From: JBBIOI01 sp037443425
Lineage (GTDB): Bacteria; Desulfobacterota; BSN033; UBA1163
Direction of reading: 5' to 3'
Assembly: GCA_037443425.1 (NCBI GenBank)
Contig: JBBIOI010000004.1
Location: 7,330-71,329 of the forward strand
Length of the DNA stretch: 64,000 nt
Position numbers and translations under genes: made by a program. Position 1 is the stretch's first letter. Every line of letters starts with the position of its first letter. Shown one piece after another: positions 16,384 to 25,559 of this stretch. Under the pieces are notes generated by a model, which saw only the letters and a list, made by a program, of their open reading frames with translations, was not told the DNA's origin and did not search any database.

Positions 16384-17094
16384 TTACCCCATTGCAAGAT
16401 ATGCCTTTTTAACCATTTCACTATTTAAAAGTCCAGATCCATCCCCTTCACCTATTATCCTGCCATTCTCGATAATATATCCCCTTTTAGAGATTTTTAA
16501 TGCCAGCCTCACGTTCTGTTCAACAATTAGGATTGCTGTCTTTTTAGAAAGATTGATATTTTTAATTGTATCATAGATATTTTTGACAATAAGAGGGGCA
16601 AGGCCAAGGGAGAGTTCATCAATAAGCAACCATCTTGGGTCTGACATTAATCCTCTGGCAATTGCAAGCATTTGCTGTTCACCACCGCTTAAAGTTTTTG
16701 CGGTTTGATGAAGTCTTTTTCCAATAACGGGAAAGATTTCTGAAACCCATTTTAGATTTTCATCCTTAAATCTCCTTGCCCTCTCTATAAATCCACCCAT
16801 CTCAAGGTTTTCAAGAACGGTCATCTCCTGAAATAGTCTCCTACCTTCAGGAACATGAACGACTCCCATTTCAACGATTCCATGAGGTGGAATATTATTG
16901 GCATCAATCCCATCAATCTTTATCTTACCCTTTGTTGGTCTAAGGATTCCCGATATGATCTTTAAAACTGTAGTCTTTCCAGCTCCATTTGAGCCGACAA
17001 GTGAGACAATCTCTTCATTTCCTACTTTTAATGAGACATTCCATAATGCCTGAGCATCTCCATAATGTGCATCTACATTTTCAACTTCAAGCAT
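16384..17094 (-). CDS. livF: ABC transporter ATP-binding protein LivF
   Basis: 236 aa. Walker A is GSNGAGKTT (residues about 34-42), the signature is LSGGEQQML, Walker B is RWLLIDELSLGL, and the switch His region is an EQN variant (IVEQN) as in LivF proteins. It overlaps the end of livG by 8 nt, indicating coupled translation and a heterodimeric ATPase. Confidence 0.93.
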   Translation of the reverse strand: MLEVENVDAHYGDAQALWNVSLKVGNEEIVSLVGSNGAGKTTVLKIISGILRPTKGKIKIDGIDANNIPPHGIVEMGVVHVPEGRRLFQEMTVLENLEMGGFIERARRFKDENLKWVSEIFPVIGKRLHQTAKTLSGGEQQMLAIARGLMSDPRWLLIDELSLGLAPLIVKNIYDTIKNINLSKKTAILIVEQNVRLALKISKRGYIIENGRIIGEGDGSGLLNSEMVKKAYLAMG

Positions 17095-17818
17095 AGTACT
17101 CTTCTCCTAAATATGCTTCTATGACTCGTTGATCATTAACAGCATCTTGTGGGCTACCTTCAAATATTTTATTTCCAGAACTGATGACGATTACCCGATT
17201 TGAAACACTTAGGATAACCTTAATCACATGTTCAACAACCATCATTGTTATTCCCAGTTTCTTTATAGTGTCTACTAACTCAAGGGCCTCCTCTGTCTCT
17301 TTTGGATTAAGACCTGCAAAAACTTCGTCTAAAAGAAGGAGTTTTGGCTTAGTTGCCATTGCACGGGCAACCTCAAGCCTTTTCCGATCAATCAGATTTA
17401 TCTGCGAAGAAGTCATATCCCATTTTTTATCTAATTTAACCAGACGAAGTATCTCAAACGCCTCTTCTCTTGCCTGACTTAAATCCTTTGCAGGACTACT
17501 ACCATAGGCCCTTCCCGCCATCACATTTTCGAGTACAGTTAGCTGGCTAAATGGTTTTGCAATTTGAAATGTCCTCCCGATTCCAAGCTTACAAACCTCT
17601 GATGGTCTCTTATTTGTAATCTCTTTTCCCATATACTGGATAGATCCCTGATCCGCACTCAGAAATCCAGTGATCAGATTGAATAGGGTTGTCTTTCCAG
17701 AGCCATTAGGTCCTATGACACCAAGGATTTCCCCTTCAAAAAGAGAAAATGAAAGCTGTGTAATGACCATAAGACCGCCAAAGGATTTAGATAGATTCTG
17801 AACTTTTAGAAGTTCCAT
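17087..17818 (-). CDS. livG: ABC transporter ATP-binding protein LivG
   Basis: 243 aa. Walker A is GPNGSGKTT, Walker B is LLLLDEVFAGL, and the switch is VVEHVI. The signature motif is degenerate: where LSxGxQ is expected the sequence reads SSQINLIDRKRLEVARA. That is a LivG trait in part (LPYGxQRxLEIARA is normal), but the glycine and glutamine are lost here. LivF keeps an intact signature, so one of the two composite sites may be weakened. It lies 7 nt after the upstream acyl-CoA dehydrogenase. Confidence 0.9.
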   Translation of the reverse strand: MELLKVQNLSKSFGGLMVITQLSFSLFEGEILGVIGPNGSGKTTLFNLITGFLSADQGSIQYMGKEITNKRPSEVCKLGIGRTFQIAKPFSQLTVLENVMAGRAYGSSPAKDLSQAREEAFEILRLVKLDKKWDMTSSQINLIDRKRLEVARAMATKPKLLLLDEVFAGLNPKETEEALELVDTIKKLGITMMVVEHVIKVILSVSNRVIVISSGNKIFEGSPQDAVNDQRVIEAYLGEEYYA

Positions 17819-17825
17819 TTTAAAC

Positions 17826-18953
17826 CTATCCTTTTAACAATTTATTTCCTATAATGAGTTTTTGTATCTCTGTTGTCCCTTCATAGATTCGCATTGCGCG
17901 AACCTCTCGATAGAGACGTTCAGCAATGTTTCCCTTTGTTACACCTAGGCCACCAAATATCTGTAAGGCCTGATCAATTACCCTCTGGGCAATTTCAGTT
18001 GCAAAAAATTTTGCCATGGATGCCTCTTTAGTGAAATCCTCAACCCCTTTGTCCCTCATCAGGGCGGAACGATATACAAGGAGTCGGGCTGCATCTATAT
18101 CTGTTGCCATCTCTGCAAGTTTAAAACTTATTGCCTGAAATTTAGATATTGGTTTTCCAAATTGAATCCTTCTTTTGGAGTATTCGATCGCCGAATCAAA
18201 TGCTGCTTGTGCCAGACCAACCGCAGCAGCACCTACAGACATCCTGAATACATCAAGGGTCTTCATTGCGATTTCAAAACCCTTTCCTTCACCCCCAAGA
18301 AGGAAATCCGTAGGAACCTTGCAATCGTCAAATTGGAATTCAACAATATCATGAGGAGAAATAAGTTCAATCCTTTTTCGGATCTTAAAGCCTTGAACCC
18401 CCTTTTCAAGGATAAATGCTGAAATCTCGTTTTTTCTATCTGTTCGTGCAAAGACTATAGCAATATGGGCACAATTTCCATTCGAGATAAATCTTTTGAT
18501 TCCATTAATAATATAGCCATCAGAGATCCTTTCGGCCCTTGTTGTTATTGAAGATACATCAGACCCTGCTTCTGGCTCTGTTAAGGCAAATGTTGTTAAT
18601 ATTTCTCCATTTCCAATTCTCTCTAAAAATCTCTTCTTTTGAGATTCTGAACCCGAAATAACTATGGGATAACTTCCCAATCCCTGCATTGCAAATGTTA
18701 CATCTGCATGCACATAGGTCTTTGCGAGTTCTTCACGAATAAGGCATATATTAATAGCCTTTATCCCTTTACCTCCAAATTCATGAGGTATAAGGTATTT
18801 GAATAAACCATTTTTAGCCATTGCCTCAATCATCTCGGAAGGGACATCAGAGGTTTCACCAAATTTTTTAGAAATCTCTGCGAGTTCTTTCTGACAAAAT
18901 CTCTGGCAGTCCTGTTTCAACTTTTTTGACTCTTTTGAAAGATCAAAATCCAT
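17826..18953 (-). CDS. Acyl-CoA dehydrogenase
   Basis: 375 aa. FAD-domain motif ALTEPEAGSDVSSI (about 120-133), RRIQFGKPISKFQ, LQIFGGLGVTKGN and the C-terminal MRIYEGTTEIQKLII with the Glu catalytic base of short/medium-chain acyl-CoA dehydrogenases. Electrons go to an ETF not encoded here. It lies between livG and the amidohydrolase with intergenic gaps of 4-7 nt. The substrate is probably the CoA ester of whatever the Liv system imports, perhaps an alicyclic or side-chain acid; this is inference from context. Confidence 0.92.
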   Translation of the reverse strand: MDFDLSKESKKLKQDCQRFCQKELAEISKKFGETSDVPSEMIEAMAKNGLFKYLIPHEFGGKGIKAINICLIREELAKTYVHADVTFAMQGLGSYPIVISGSESQKKRFLERIGNGEILTTFALTEPEAGSDVSSITTRAERISDGYIINGIKRFISNGNCAHIAIVFARTDRKNEISAFILEKGVQGFKIRKRIELISPHDIVEFQFDDCKVPTDFLLGGEGKGFEIAMKTLDVFRMSVGAAAVGLAQAAFDSAIEYSKRRIQFGKPISKFQAISFKLAEMATDIDAARLLVYRSALMRDKGVEDFTKEASMAKFFATEIAQRVIDQALQIFGGLGVTKGNIAERLYREVRAMRIYEGTTEIQKLIIGNKLLKG

Positions 18954-18957
18954 TTAG

Positions 18958-19779
18958 TTAATCCCTCTCTAAACCAAGAAGATTTTGCGCATTTTTATAA
19001 AGAATCTTTTCTTTTAAATCTTGAGATATTGGAAGATTCAGTATATATTCAATGTCCTCTTTCTGTCGTGCAAAAGGTGAGTCTGTACCGAAAAGGATTT
19101 TATCTGGATCGTGATTCTGTATCATATGAAGGACCCAGTCTTTTTGTTGATAGCAGAGCCCTGGTGGGTAAGATGTATCAAAATATACATCCTTTCCAAG
19201 AAGGTGCTCCTTTGATTCTTCAATCATCTTATATCCACCAAAGTGGGCTACCACTATTTTTAACTTTGGAAAGATATTTAGAATTTTTACAATTTTTTCA
19301 GGCGTTGAAAGCACTTTTGTTCCATGATCCTCTCCGAGTCCCCTGCCTGAATGAAAAATGATAAACATTTTATTGTTGACGATTTCTTCATAAATTGGAA
19401 ATATACTTTCATCATCGGGCTCAATATTTTGAAAGATGGAGTTGATTTTAATACCTTTTACACCTGAATCTCTTAGAAATCTTATTTCAGACTTAAAATC
19501 TTTAAGCGATGGATGAATAGAACCAACAGGTATCAGGTCTGACGTTCTATTTTTTAAAATCCAGTCGTTTGTTGGTCTTGTGAGATTTGCTGAGGTGGCA
19601 ACGGCGAGGACAACGGAGATTTTAACACCTGAGCGAGCCATCTCTTTTTTTAGGCTTTCTACTGTCCCATCGCCAAAAGGAACAAATCCAGTTTCTTTCT
19701 TTATAGATTCTATAACTTTTGGTGCTATATGATCTGGAAATATGTGATTATGGAAATCTATTATTTCATTTATACTCAT
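18958..19779 (-). CDS. Amidohydrolase family 2 protein (metal-dependent hydrolase/decarboxylase)
   Basis: About 273 aa from the ATG at 19779, which follows AAAGGG; an ATG nine codons earlier (19806) would overlap hbd by 41 nt and gives an atypical start. The TIM-barrel metal site is visible as IIDFHNHIFP (H-x-H), IFHSGRG, VVAHFGG and LFGTDSPF (final Asp). The family includes ACMSD-like decarboxylases and hydratases/hydrolases of ring-cleavage products. Without a close homologue the reaction is unknown; its place among CoA-ester genes suggests hydrolysis, hydration or decarboxylation of a ring-derived acid. Confidence 0.8.
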   Translation of the reverse strand: MSINEIIDFHNHIFPDHIAPKVIESIKKETGFVPFGDGTVESLKKEMARSGVKISVVLAVATSANLTRPTNDWILKNRTSDLIPVGSIHPSLKDFKSEIRFLRDSGVKGIKINSIFQNIEPDDESIFPIYEEIVNNKMFIIFHSGRGLGEDHGTKVLSTPEKIVKILNIFPKLKIVVAHFGGYKMIEESKEHLLGKDVYFDTSYPPGLCYQQKDWVLHMIQNHDPDKILFGTDSPFARQKEDIEYILNLPISQDLKEKILYKNAQNLLGLERD

Positions 19780-20617
19780 AGAACCCTTTCCCACTCTTCC
19801 TTCCAAGCCATCCTGCTGTTACCATCTTTCTTAACAAAAGAGGAGGGGCATATTTTGGATCTTTTGTTTCTTCGTAAAGTGTTTCTGCAATTGAAAGCTC
19901 TGTATCAAGACCGATAAAATCAATGACCTCAAGCGGTCCCATAGGATGATTTGCAGCCAATTTCATGGCTGTATCTATATCTTCCTTCGTCGCAATCCCG
20001 GCCTCAAGCATTCTTACAGCTCCAAGAAGGAAAGGGGTAAAGAGTCTTGTTACGATGAAACCTCCTACATCTGGGGCAACAACAACTGTCTTTCCAAGGG
20101 TTTTACCCCATGATCTGACTGTCTCGAGTGTCTCTTCGCTTGTCATGATTGTTTTTACAAGTTCGAGAAGTTGCATTACAGGAGCTGGATTATGGAAATG
20201 GATACCTATGACCCTGTCTCCCCTTTTAGTCGCTGCCGCCATATCCGTAACTGATAAGGCTGATGTATTTGAACCAAAAATTGTATCTTTTTTACAGATC
20301 CTGTCAAGTTCTGAGAATACCTTCTTCTTAAGTTCGAGATCCTCTGGTATGGCCTCTTCGATCAAATCACAGTCACTTAGATCTTCGAGGCTTTTCCCCT
20401 TTTTTATTCTTGAAAGAATATCTTCTTTCTCATTCTGTGATAATTTGCCTTTTTCGACACGGGCAGAAAGCCTTTTCTCAATCTCTTTAAGGCCTTTTTC
20501 TAACATGTACTCATTTGTATCAACAACAATTACCTCATATCCTGACTGAGCAAATACCTGTGTTATACCAGAACCCATCTGTCCACATCCTAAGACTCCT
20601 AATCTTTTAATCTCCAT
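19766..20617 (-). CDS. hbd: 3-hydroxyacyl-CoA dehydrogenase (3-hydroxybutyryl-CoA type)
   Basis: 283 aa, standard length. The NAD fold is LGVLGCGQMGSGITQVFAQ, followed by SNTSALSVTDMA, the catalytic HFHNPAPVMQLLELV, and the C-terminal domain with NHPMGPLEVIDFIGLD and GRKSGKGFYEY. It oxidises 3-hydroxyacyl-CoA to 3-oxoacyl-CoA. Its last 14 nt overlap the amidohydrolase start. Located 14 nt after the molybdopterin oxidoreductase. Could serve C4 or longer dicarboxyl-CoA substrates. Confidence 0.93.
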   Translation of the reverse strand: MEIKRLGVLGCGQMGSGITQVFAQSGYEVIVVDTNEYMLEKGLKEIEKRLSARVEKGKLSQNEKEDILSRIKKGKSLEDLSDCDLIEEAIPEDLELKKKVFSELDRICKKDTIFGSNTSALSVTDMAAATKRGDRVIGIHFHNPAPVMQLLELVKTIMTSEETLETVRSWGKTLGKTVVVAPDVGGFIVTRLFTPFLLGAVRMLEAGIATKEDIDTAMKLAANHPMGPLEVIDFIGLDTELSIAETLYEETKDPKYAPPLLLRKMVTAGWLGRKSGKGFYEYK

Positions 20618-20631
20618 ATTAACACCTCCAT

Positions 20632-22680
20632 TTAAGCCTTTTTGATTGCACAGAGAAGTGATTTCATATCAGGGTATCCCATGATGGGCTCCCTACAATT
20701 TACATCTGTAAGAAGGTTCACATTTGCATCACCAGGCCAGCCATGAGGTAAAAGGACAACGCCTTCAGCTACGCGCTCATCCACATGGGCCTTCATCCTA
20801 ACCTTTCCTCGATTCGTTTCAACAATAATCTCATCTCCCTCCTTGATCCCGTACTTTGATGCAGTTTCAGGTCCAATCTCGGCCCTTGGTTCAGGATTCT
20901 TCTCAACTAAGGTTCGAATCTTTCTTAATTGTCCGTGAGTATAATATATATTTCTGTATCCAGTTGAAAGGATGAGTGGATACTTCTCTAATAGATCTGG
21001 TGAACTTAGGGGGCTTCGTTCAGGTTCAAGATATGTTGGAAGTGGGTCATATCCGGCATCTTTCAAGGCCTGGCTATAGATCTCTATCTTTCGAGAAGGT
21101 GTTGTGAACTCATTCTCTTTTATCTCGTACCTCTTTTTTTGGTAATAGTCTCCTTCTGGTTTTTCCTTAAGTAGGTATTCAAAAGACAATCCTGTTGGGG
21201 CCAATTCAAAAGAGACAAGTTCCTCTTCTGACTTCCATGGGAATAAATCTCCAATCCCGAGTTTTTTAGCAAGCTCTGTAAATAATTTCCATTCAGACCA
21301 GCTTTCATATAAGGGTTCGATTGCCTTCTTCCTTAGCATGAGATATGGAAGGCAATGACAAACATTATATGTATAGGCAAGTCCCCATTTCTCGAGATGT
21401 GAACAGGCAGGAAGTACATAGTGGGCAAGCTCTGCAGTTTCTGTCATGAAGAGGTCATGGACAACAAGCAGTTCAAGTTTTTTAAATGCCTCCCTGAAGG
21501 CATTTGCATCAGGCATTGAGATGATGGGATTTCCTCCTATTACTATAAATGCCTTTATCTTTTCAGGTATACTTTCAGGGACACAGGTGACAATTCCATA
21601 TGGACTTTTTCTGCCCCAGACCTCATAAAAGAGTGGATAGCGGTCTGTTCCTAAGGGTTGGCCCTCGACATCCATTCCAACATTTCCTAATTTTAATCTT
21701 GGACTTATTACCCAGCCCCCAGGATTATTGATGTTTCCTGTTATAGATTGAAGTACTGCGAAGGCACGACTGTTCTGTGTCCCATTGGCTGTCTGATCCT
21801 GTGTATTTGTACCCTGGTAGATTGATGCACCTTTCGTTTTTGCAAATAGATTGGCAAGTCTTCTTATATCCCCTGCCTTTACCCATGTTATCTTTTCAGC
21901 CCATTCAGGTGTATATTTTTGAATATGAGGTACCAATTGATCAAAGCCAAATGTGTATCTATCAACAAATTCTTTATCGTAAAGGTTTTCGTTTATAATT
22001 ACATTGATCATAGCAAGGGCAAGGGCCCCATCTGTTCCAGGTCTTATCCTTAGATACATTTCTGCCTTATCAGCAAGGGCTATCCTTTTTGGATCAATAA
22101 CAACAACCTTCGCCCCTTTCTTTAAATTCTCATCTATTGCGAGTTTTAAAGGGAAGTCGGATTCATCAGGATTATGTCCCCAGAGGATATAAAGGTTTGA
22201 ATCAAGCTCCTCAGTGGGATATTTACCAAAGGTTATTTGACGGGTTCGGATTCTCATTCTATAACATATACTCTCAACAGAAAAAAAGTTTGGAGAACCA
22301 AAGCATGCCTTAAATCTTTGCGTTAGACCGACCATCTCAAGGTTTTCTACCCCGATTGAGCCACTGAAAACCCCGAGTGCAGATGGGCCATACTCTTTTT
22401 TTAATGATAAGAGTTTATCTGCAATCTCTGTTAAAGCCTGATCCCAGGATATCCTCTCCCATCCTCCTTTGACCCTCTTCATAGGATATTTAAGCCTCTC
22501 AGGATGATATATATTTTCAAGCGCAATTTCTCCTTTTGGGCAAAGTTTTCCCTTATTTAATGGATGGGACTCAAGGCCTTCTATCTTAGTTGCCCTTCCA
22601 TCTTCAACATATACCTTTGTTCCACAACTATGGTAACATAGGGTACAATCTGTTAGTATTTCTTTGATATCTTTTCCCAT
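20632..22680 (-). CDS. Molybdopterin (bis-MGD) oxidoreductase, Mo or W, with N-terminal [4Fe-4S]
   Basis: 682 aa, DMSO-reductase superfamily. The N-terminal cluster site is CTLCYHSC (C-x2-C-x3-C) with GKLCPKG as fourth ligand, then the molybdopterin domain (LYILWGHNPDESD, VVIDPKR, RPGTDGALALAM) and the C-terminal dinucleotide-binding domain (PLILSTGYRN, GIKEGDEIIVETNRGKV). The likely metal ligand is the Cys in VESICYRM (near 145). No signal peptide is seen, so it is cytoplasmic, and no electron-transfer or membrane subunits are adjacent. Candidates include hydroxylation or oxidation of an aryl/alicyclic CoA ester, formate/aldehyde-type chemistry or hydration; none is proven. Confidence 0.88.
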   Translation of the reverse strand: MGKDIKEILTDCTLCYHSCGTKVYVEDGRATKIEGLESHPLNKGKLCPKGEIALENIYHPERLKYPMKRVKGGWERISWDQALTEIADKLLSLKKEYGPSALGVFSGSIGVENLEMVGLTQRFKACFGSPNFFSVESICYRMRIRTRQITFGKYPTEELDSNLYILWGHNPDESDFPLKLAIDENLKKGAKVVVIDPKRIALADKAEMYLRIRPGTDGALALAMINVIINENLYDKEFVDRYTFGFDQLVPHIQKYTPEWAEKITWVKAGDIRRLANLFAKTKGASIYQGTNTQDQTANGTQNSRAFAVLQSITGNINNPGGWVISPRLKLGNVGMDVEGQPLGTDRYPLFYEVWGRKSPYGIVTCVPESIPEKIKAFIVIGGNPIISMPDANAFREAFKKLELLVVHDLFMTETAELAHYVLPACSHLEKWGLAYTYNVCHCLPYLMLRKKAIEPLYESWSEWKLFTELAKKLGIGDLFPWKSEEELVSFELAPTGLSFEYLLKEKPEGDYYQKKRYEIKENEFTTPSRKIEIYSQALKDAGYDPLPTYLEPERSPLSSPDLLEKYPLILSTGYRNIYYTHGQLRKIRTLVEKNPEPRAEIGPETASKYGIKEGDEIIVETNRGKVRMKAHVDERVAEGVVLLPHGWPGDANVNLLTDVNCREPIMGYPDMKSLLCAIKKA

Positions 22681-22703
22681 AAGATATATCCTCCTGAGTT
22701 CAA

Positions 22704-24341
22704 TTATTTTCCAATCTTTCGCTTAATATCTTCACGCAATGCCTTTTTATCATGCTTTCCAGCCTCTGTCATTGGAAGGGAATCAACAAATTCAAACCTT
22801 TCTGGGATAAGGAGTTTTGAAGCTCCCTTTCTTTCCATAAATTGTTTAATATCTTCAGGATCAATAGACTTTCCATCAACTATTTTAATATAGGCGCAGA
22901 CCCTTTCTCCAAGTTCTTTATCCGGCATTCCTATTACAGCTGCATCCGAAATCAATGGATGTGAGCATAGAATCTCTTCAACCTGAGCAGGACTAATATT
23001 TTCACCTCCCCTAATTATAATATCTTTTATCCTGCCCGTAATCCTTAGGTTACCAGAATGATCTATCCTTGCAAGATCCCCTGTTCTAAAGAACCCATCT
23101 GCAGTAAAAGCCTTCTTATTCTCTTCAGGGTTTTTCAGATAACCTGCAAATATGCCTGGTCCTTTTGTAACAAGTTCTCCATCAGTATTTATGGGTAACT
23201 CTCTTCCCTTTTCATCGATAATCTTAATTTCATCATAAGGAGAACATGGTTTACCAACCGTATAACATAATGTATCAATATCGTCATCAGATCTTGTTCT
23301 ACACAAAAGCCCTTCACTCATTCCGAATTCGTTTATATACCTGCAGCCAAGCCTCTCCTTAACCTTTCTGACAAGCTCTGGTGGGCTGGGTTCTCCTCCT
23401 GCACTTATCTTAACAAGGGATGAAAGATCATATGAATCGAGGTTTTCGAGATCGAGGATTCTCTTTATCAGGCTTGGAACTGTGGGCATGTAGGTTATCT
23501 TCTCTTTCTGGATAGTGGTACAAATATCCGCTGGTCTTGTAGAATCAAGAAGCACTAATTTATAGCCGAAGAGGATTGAGCCAACTACATTTAGGAGTGC
23601 AAGATTATGCCCAACCGGAACAGCAAGAAGGCAGATGTCATCCTCTTTCATATCTCCGACTTTATGCAGATAATTAACATTGCAAATATAATCATTATGT
23701 GTCCTCGGTATACCCTTTGGTAGACCTGTTGTTCCACCTGATGGCAGTATATGTGATATATCTGTTGGTTCGGGTCTTTTTGTATAGAGAATCTTTTTAT
23801 CATCCTCTGTCAATCTCTTATCCATTAGAGACTCAAGACTTATTGAAAATAGCTTTGTCTCCTTTTTTGCCCTTACTGAGATGATATATTTCAGCTGTGG
23901 ATTTTTAGCTCTTACTTCTTCTATGAAAGAAAGATAATCGATATTCCTGTAGAATTCGGGAACAATCCATGCAGCGGCCTCTGTTAAAAGTCCAAGGTGA
24001 CTTACCTCCAGTTGTTTATATCCTGATATTAGAAGTACAGGAATGGAACCAATTCTTTGTAGTGCAAAGTAAGAATAGACAAACTCTGCCCAGTTTGGAA
24101 GCTGAAGAAGTACTGTATCTCCCCTTTTCAATCCCAGATTTAAAAAACCCATTGCAAGCCTGTCAACCTTATCTCTTAGCTCTGAAAAGGTTATCCTTGT
24201 CTGGTTATCAACGAGTGCCTCTTTTTCAGGTATTTTACTAACAATCTGATCAAGTATATCTCCCATTGTGAGATCGAGCCACCACCTATTTTCTCTAAAT
24301 CTCAAGATATCTTTTTCAGAATGTTTTGGAAATTCAATCAT
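22704..24341 (-). CDS. AMP-forming acyl/aryl-CoA ligase
   Basis: 545 aa adenylate-forming enzyme. Motifs in order: HILPSGGTTGLPKGIPRTH (P-loop-like A3), INEFGMSEG (A5), RTGDLARIDHSGNL (A7), GRIKDIIIRGGENISP (A8), and the catalytic Lys in MTEAGKHDKKAL (A10). The N-terminal about 500 residues are closest in feel to 2,3-dihydroxybenzoate-AMP ligases and to aryl- or cyclohexanecarboxylate-CoA ligases. In this operon it most likely activates the acid delivered by the Liv system to its CoA ester. It precedes the Mo/W oxidoreductase gene by 23 nt. Confidence 0.9.
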   Translation of the reverse strand: MIEFPKHSEKDILRFRENRWWLDLTMGDILDQIVSKIPEKEALVDNQTRITFSELRDKVDRLAMGFLNLGLKRGDTVLLQLPNWAEFVYSYFALQRIGSIPVLLISGYKQLEVSHLGLLTEAAAWIVPEFYRNIDYLSFIEEVRAKNPQLKYIISVRAKKETKLFSISLESLMDKRLTEDDKKILYTKRPEPTDISHILPSGGTTGLPKGIPRTHNDYICNVNYLHKVGDMKEDDICLLAVPVGHNLALLNVVGSILFGYKLVLLDSTRPADICTTIQKEKITYMPTVPSLIKRILDLENLDSYDLSSLVKISAGGEPSPPELVRKVKERLGCRYINEFGMSEGLLCRTRSDDDIDTLCYTVGKPCSPYDEIKIIDEKGRELPINTDGELVTKGPGIFAGYLKNPEENKKAFTADGFFRTGDLARIDHSGNLRITGRIKDIIIRGGENISPAQVEEILCSHPLISDAAVIGMPDKELGERVCAYIKIVDGKSIDPEDIKQFMERKGASKLLIPERFEFVDSLPMTEAGKHDKKALREDIKRKIGK

Positions 24342-24344
24342 CTA

Positions 24345-25526
24345 TCAACCCTCTTCTTTTATAGCTGCAGGTCTTGCCATTTTGGGAAGGAAAGGCTCTG
24401 GTGCATGTAAATACCCATCTGGATATCGAATACATTTCACCTTATCAAACCTTGAATCAGCCTCAAGACACCAGTTACATGCAGCGCATCTGACTATTTC
24501 ATTCTCCCTTCCTTCTTTTGCCTTACAGGGCCAGTCAGGGTCGCAAAGCAATGCTCGACATAGACCTATGATATCTGCCTTTCCCTGCTTTAAAATCTCT
24601 TCTGCATGTCTTGGTTCTCTTATCTTTCCTGCAGTTACAACAGGTGTTTCAAGACCTGAATCCCTGATAGATTTTCTAATAGCCTCTGCTAAATAGACAT
24701 GCGTTCCGTCAGGCCACCACCACCATGGACTCATACGATGACCACTATAGCCTGACATCGGATCTGGAGGACTTCCTTCAGGTGGTGGAAGCGAGTCTTC
24801 AAAGCGACTCCCTGCAGAAACACTTATATAATCTACACCAAGCTTGGCAAATCTTTTTGCTATAATAGTACTTTGACTAAGAGTATTACCATCAACAGTA
24901 AAATCTTCACCATTTATCCTTATACCTAAAGGATAATTTTCTCCCACAAGACTTCTTACAGCTTTATATACTTCGATAGGCAATTTTAATCTGTTTTCAA
25001 GATTTCCACCATAGCCATCTTTTCTTTTATTAACTCGTGAAAGGAAGGAGGCAAGGACATAGGCATGAGCCATATGGATTTCAATAAATTCAAATCCTGC
25101 TCGGAGTGCACGACCTGCAGCAGCAACATGATTTTCAACTATTTGCGGAAGTTCTTCAGTCTTAAAATCTTCCACCTTTTGCCGCCAGCCACTTCTTGAG
25201 ATTTTTAGATGTTGCATGATCTGAATCCCCACACGCACTTCCGGATTTGCTTTTTTTATAGTGTCTACCAGTTCAGTAAGACCCGGGATAAAACGATCAT
25301 CACTTATTCTGAGATTATATGAACTCTTTGAAGGTATAATTACCGAGGCCTCAACAACAATTGCCCCTGGACCACCCTTTGCCTCACGCTCATACCTTGC
25401 CTTAAGATCTTCTGTAACCCATCCATCCTCAGTTGAAAGGCCTGATACCATTGAGGTACGCTGAATACGATTGGCAAATTTAACCCCCCTCATGGTGATT
25501 GGTGAAAAAAGCATCTCGTAATCCAT
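24345..25526 (-). CDS. Old yellow enzyme family NADH:flavin oxidoreductase (FMN barrel plus Fe-S motif only)
   Basis: 393 aa. The FMN barrel shows the opening LFSPITMRGVKFANRIQRT, HMAHAYVLASFLS with SRVNKRKDGYGG, and VVTAGKIREPRHAEEIL. After it comes CAACNWCLEADSRFDKVKC (C-x2-C-x2-C-x11-C), one residue shorter in the middle than the usual C-x2-C-x3-C-x11-C 4Fe-4S motif of 2,4-dienoyl-CoA reductases. The FAD/NAD domain of the full-length enzymes (about 640-670 aa) is absent. It would reduce an enoyl or dienoyl substrate using an external electron donor. It sits between the CoA ligase (3 nt) and the pterin methyltransferase. Confidence 0.87.
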   Translation of the reverse strand: MDYEMLFSPITMRGVKFANRIQRTSMVSGLSTEDGWVTEDLKARYEREAKGGPGAIVVEASVIIPSKSSYNLRISDDRFIPGLTELVDTIKKANPEVRVGIQIMQHLKISRSGWRQKVEDFKTEELPQIVENHVAAAGRALRAGFEFIEIHMAHAYVLASFLSRVNKRKDGYGGNLENRLKLPIEVYKAVRSLVGENYPLGIRINGEDFTVDGNTLSQSTIIAKRFAKLGVDYISVSAGSRFEDSLPPPEGSPPDPMSGYSGHRMSPWWWWPDGTHVYLAEAIRKSIRDSGLETPVVTAGKIREPRHAEEILKQGKADIIGLCRALLCDPDWPCKAKEGRENEIVRCAACNWCLEADSRFDKVKCIRYPDGYLHAPEPFLPKMARPAAIKEEG

Positions 25527-25559
25527 TTTTATCCTCCCAAATTAATTATAACAAACTTT

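Noticed and set aside
20632..22680. Assignment of the Mo/W oxidoreductase as phenylacetyl-CoA:acceptor oxidoreductase (PadB)
   Set aside because: PadB is larger and comes with Fe-S and membrane subunits; none is adjacent. Family membership cannot be decided by eye.
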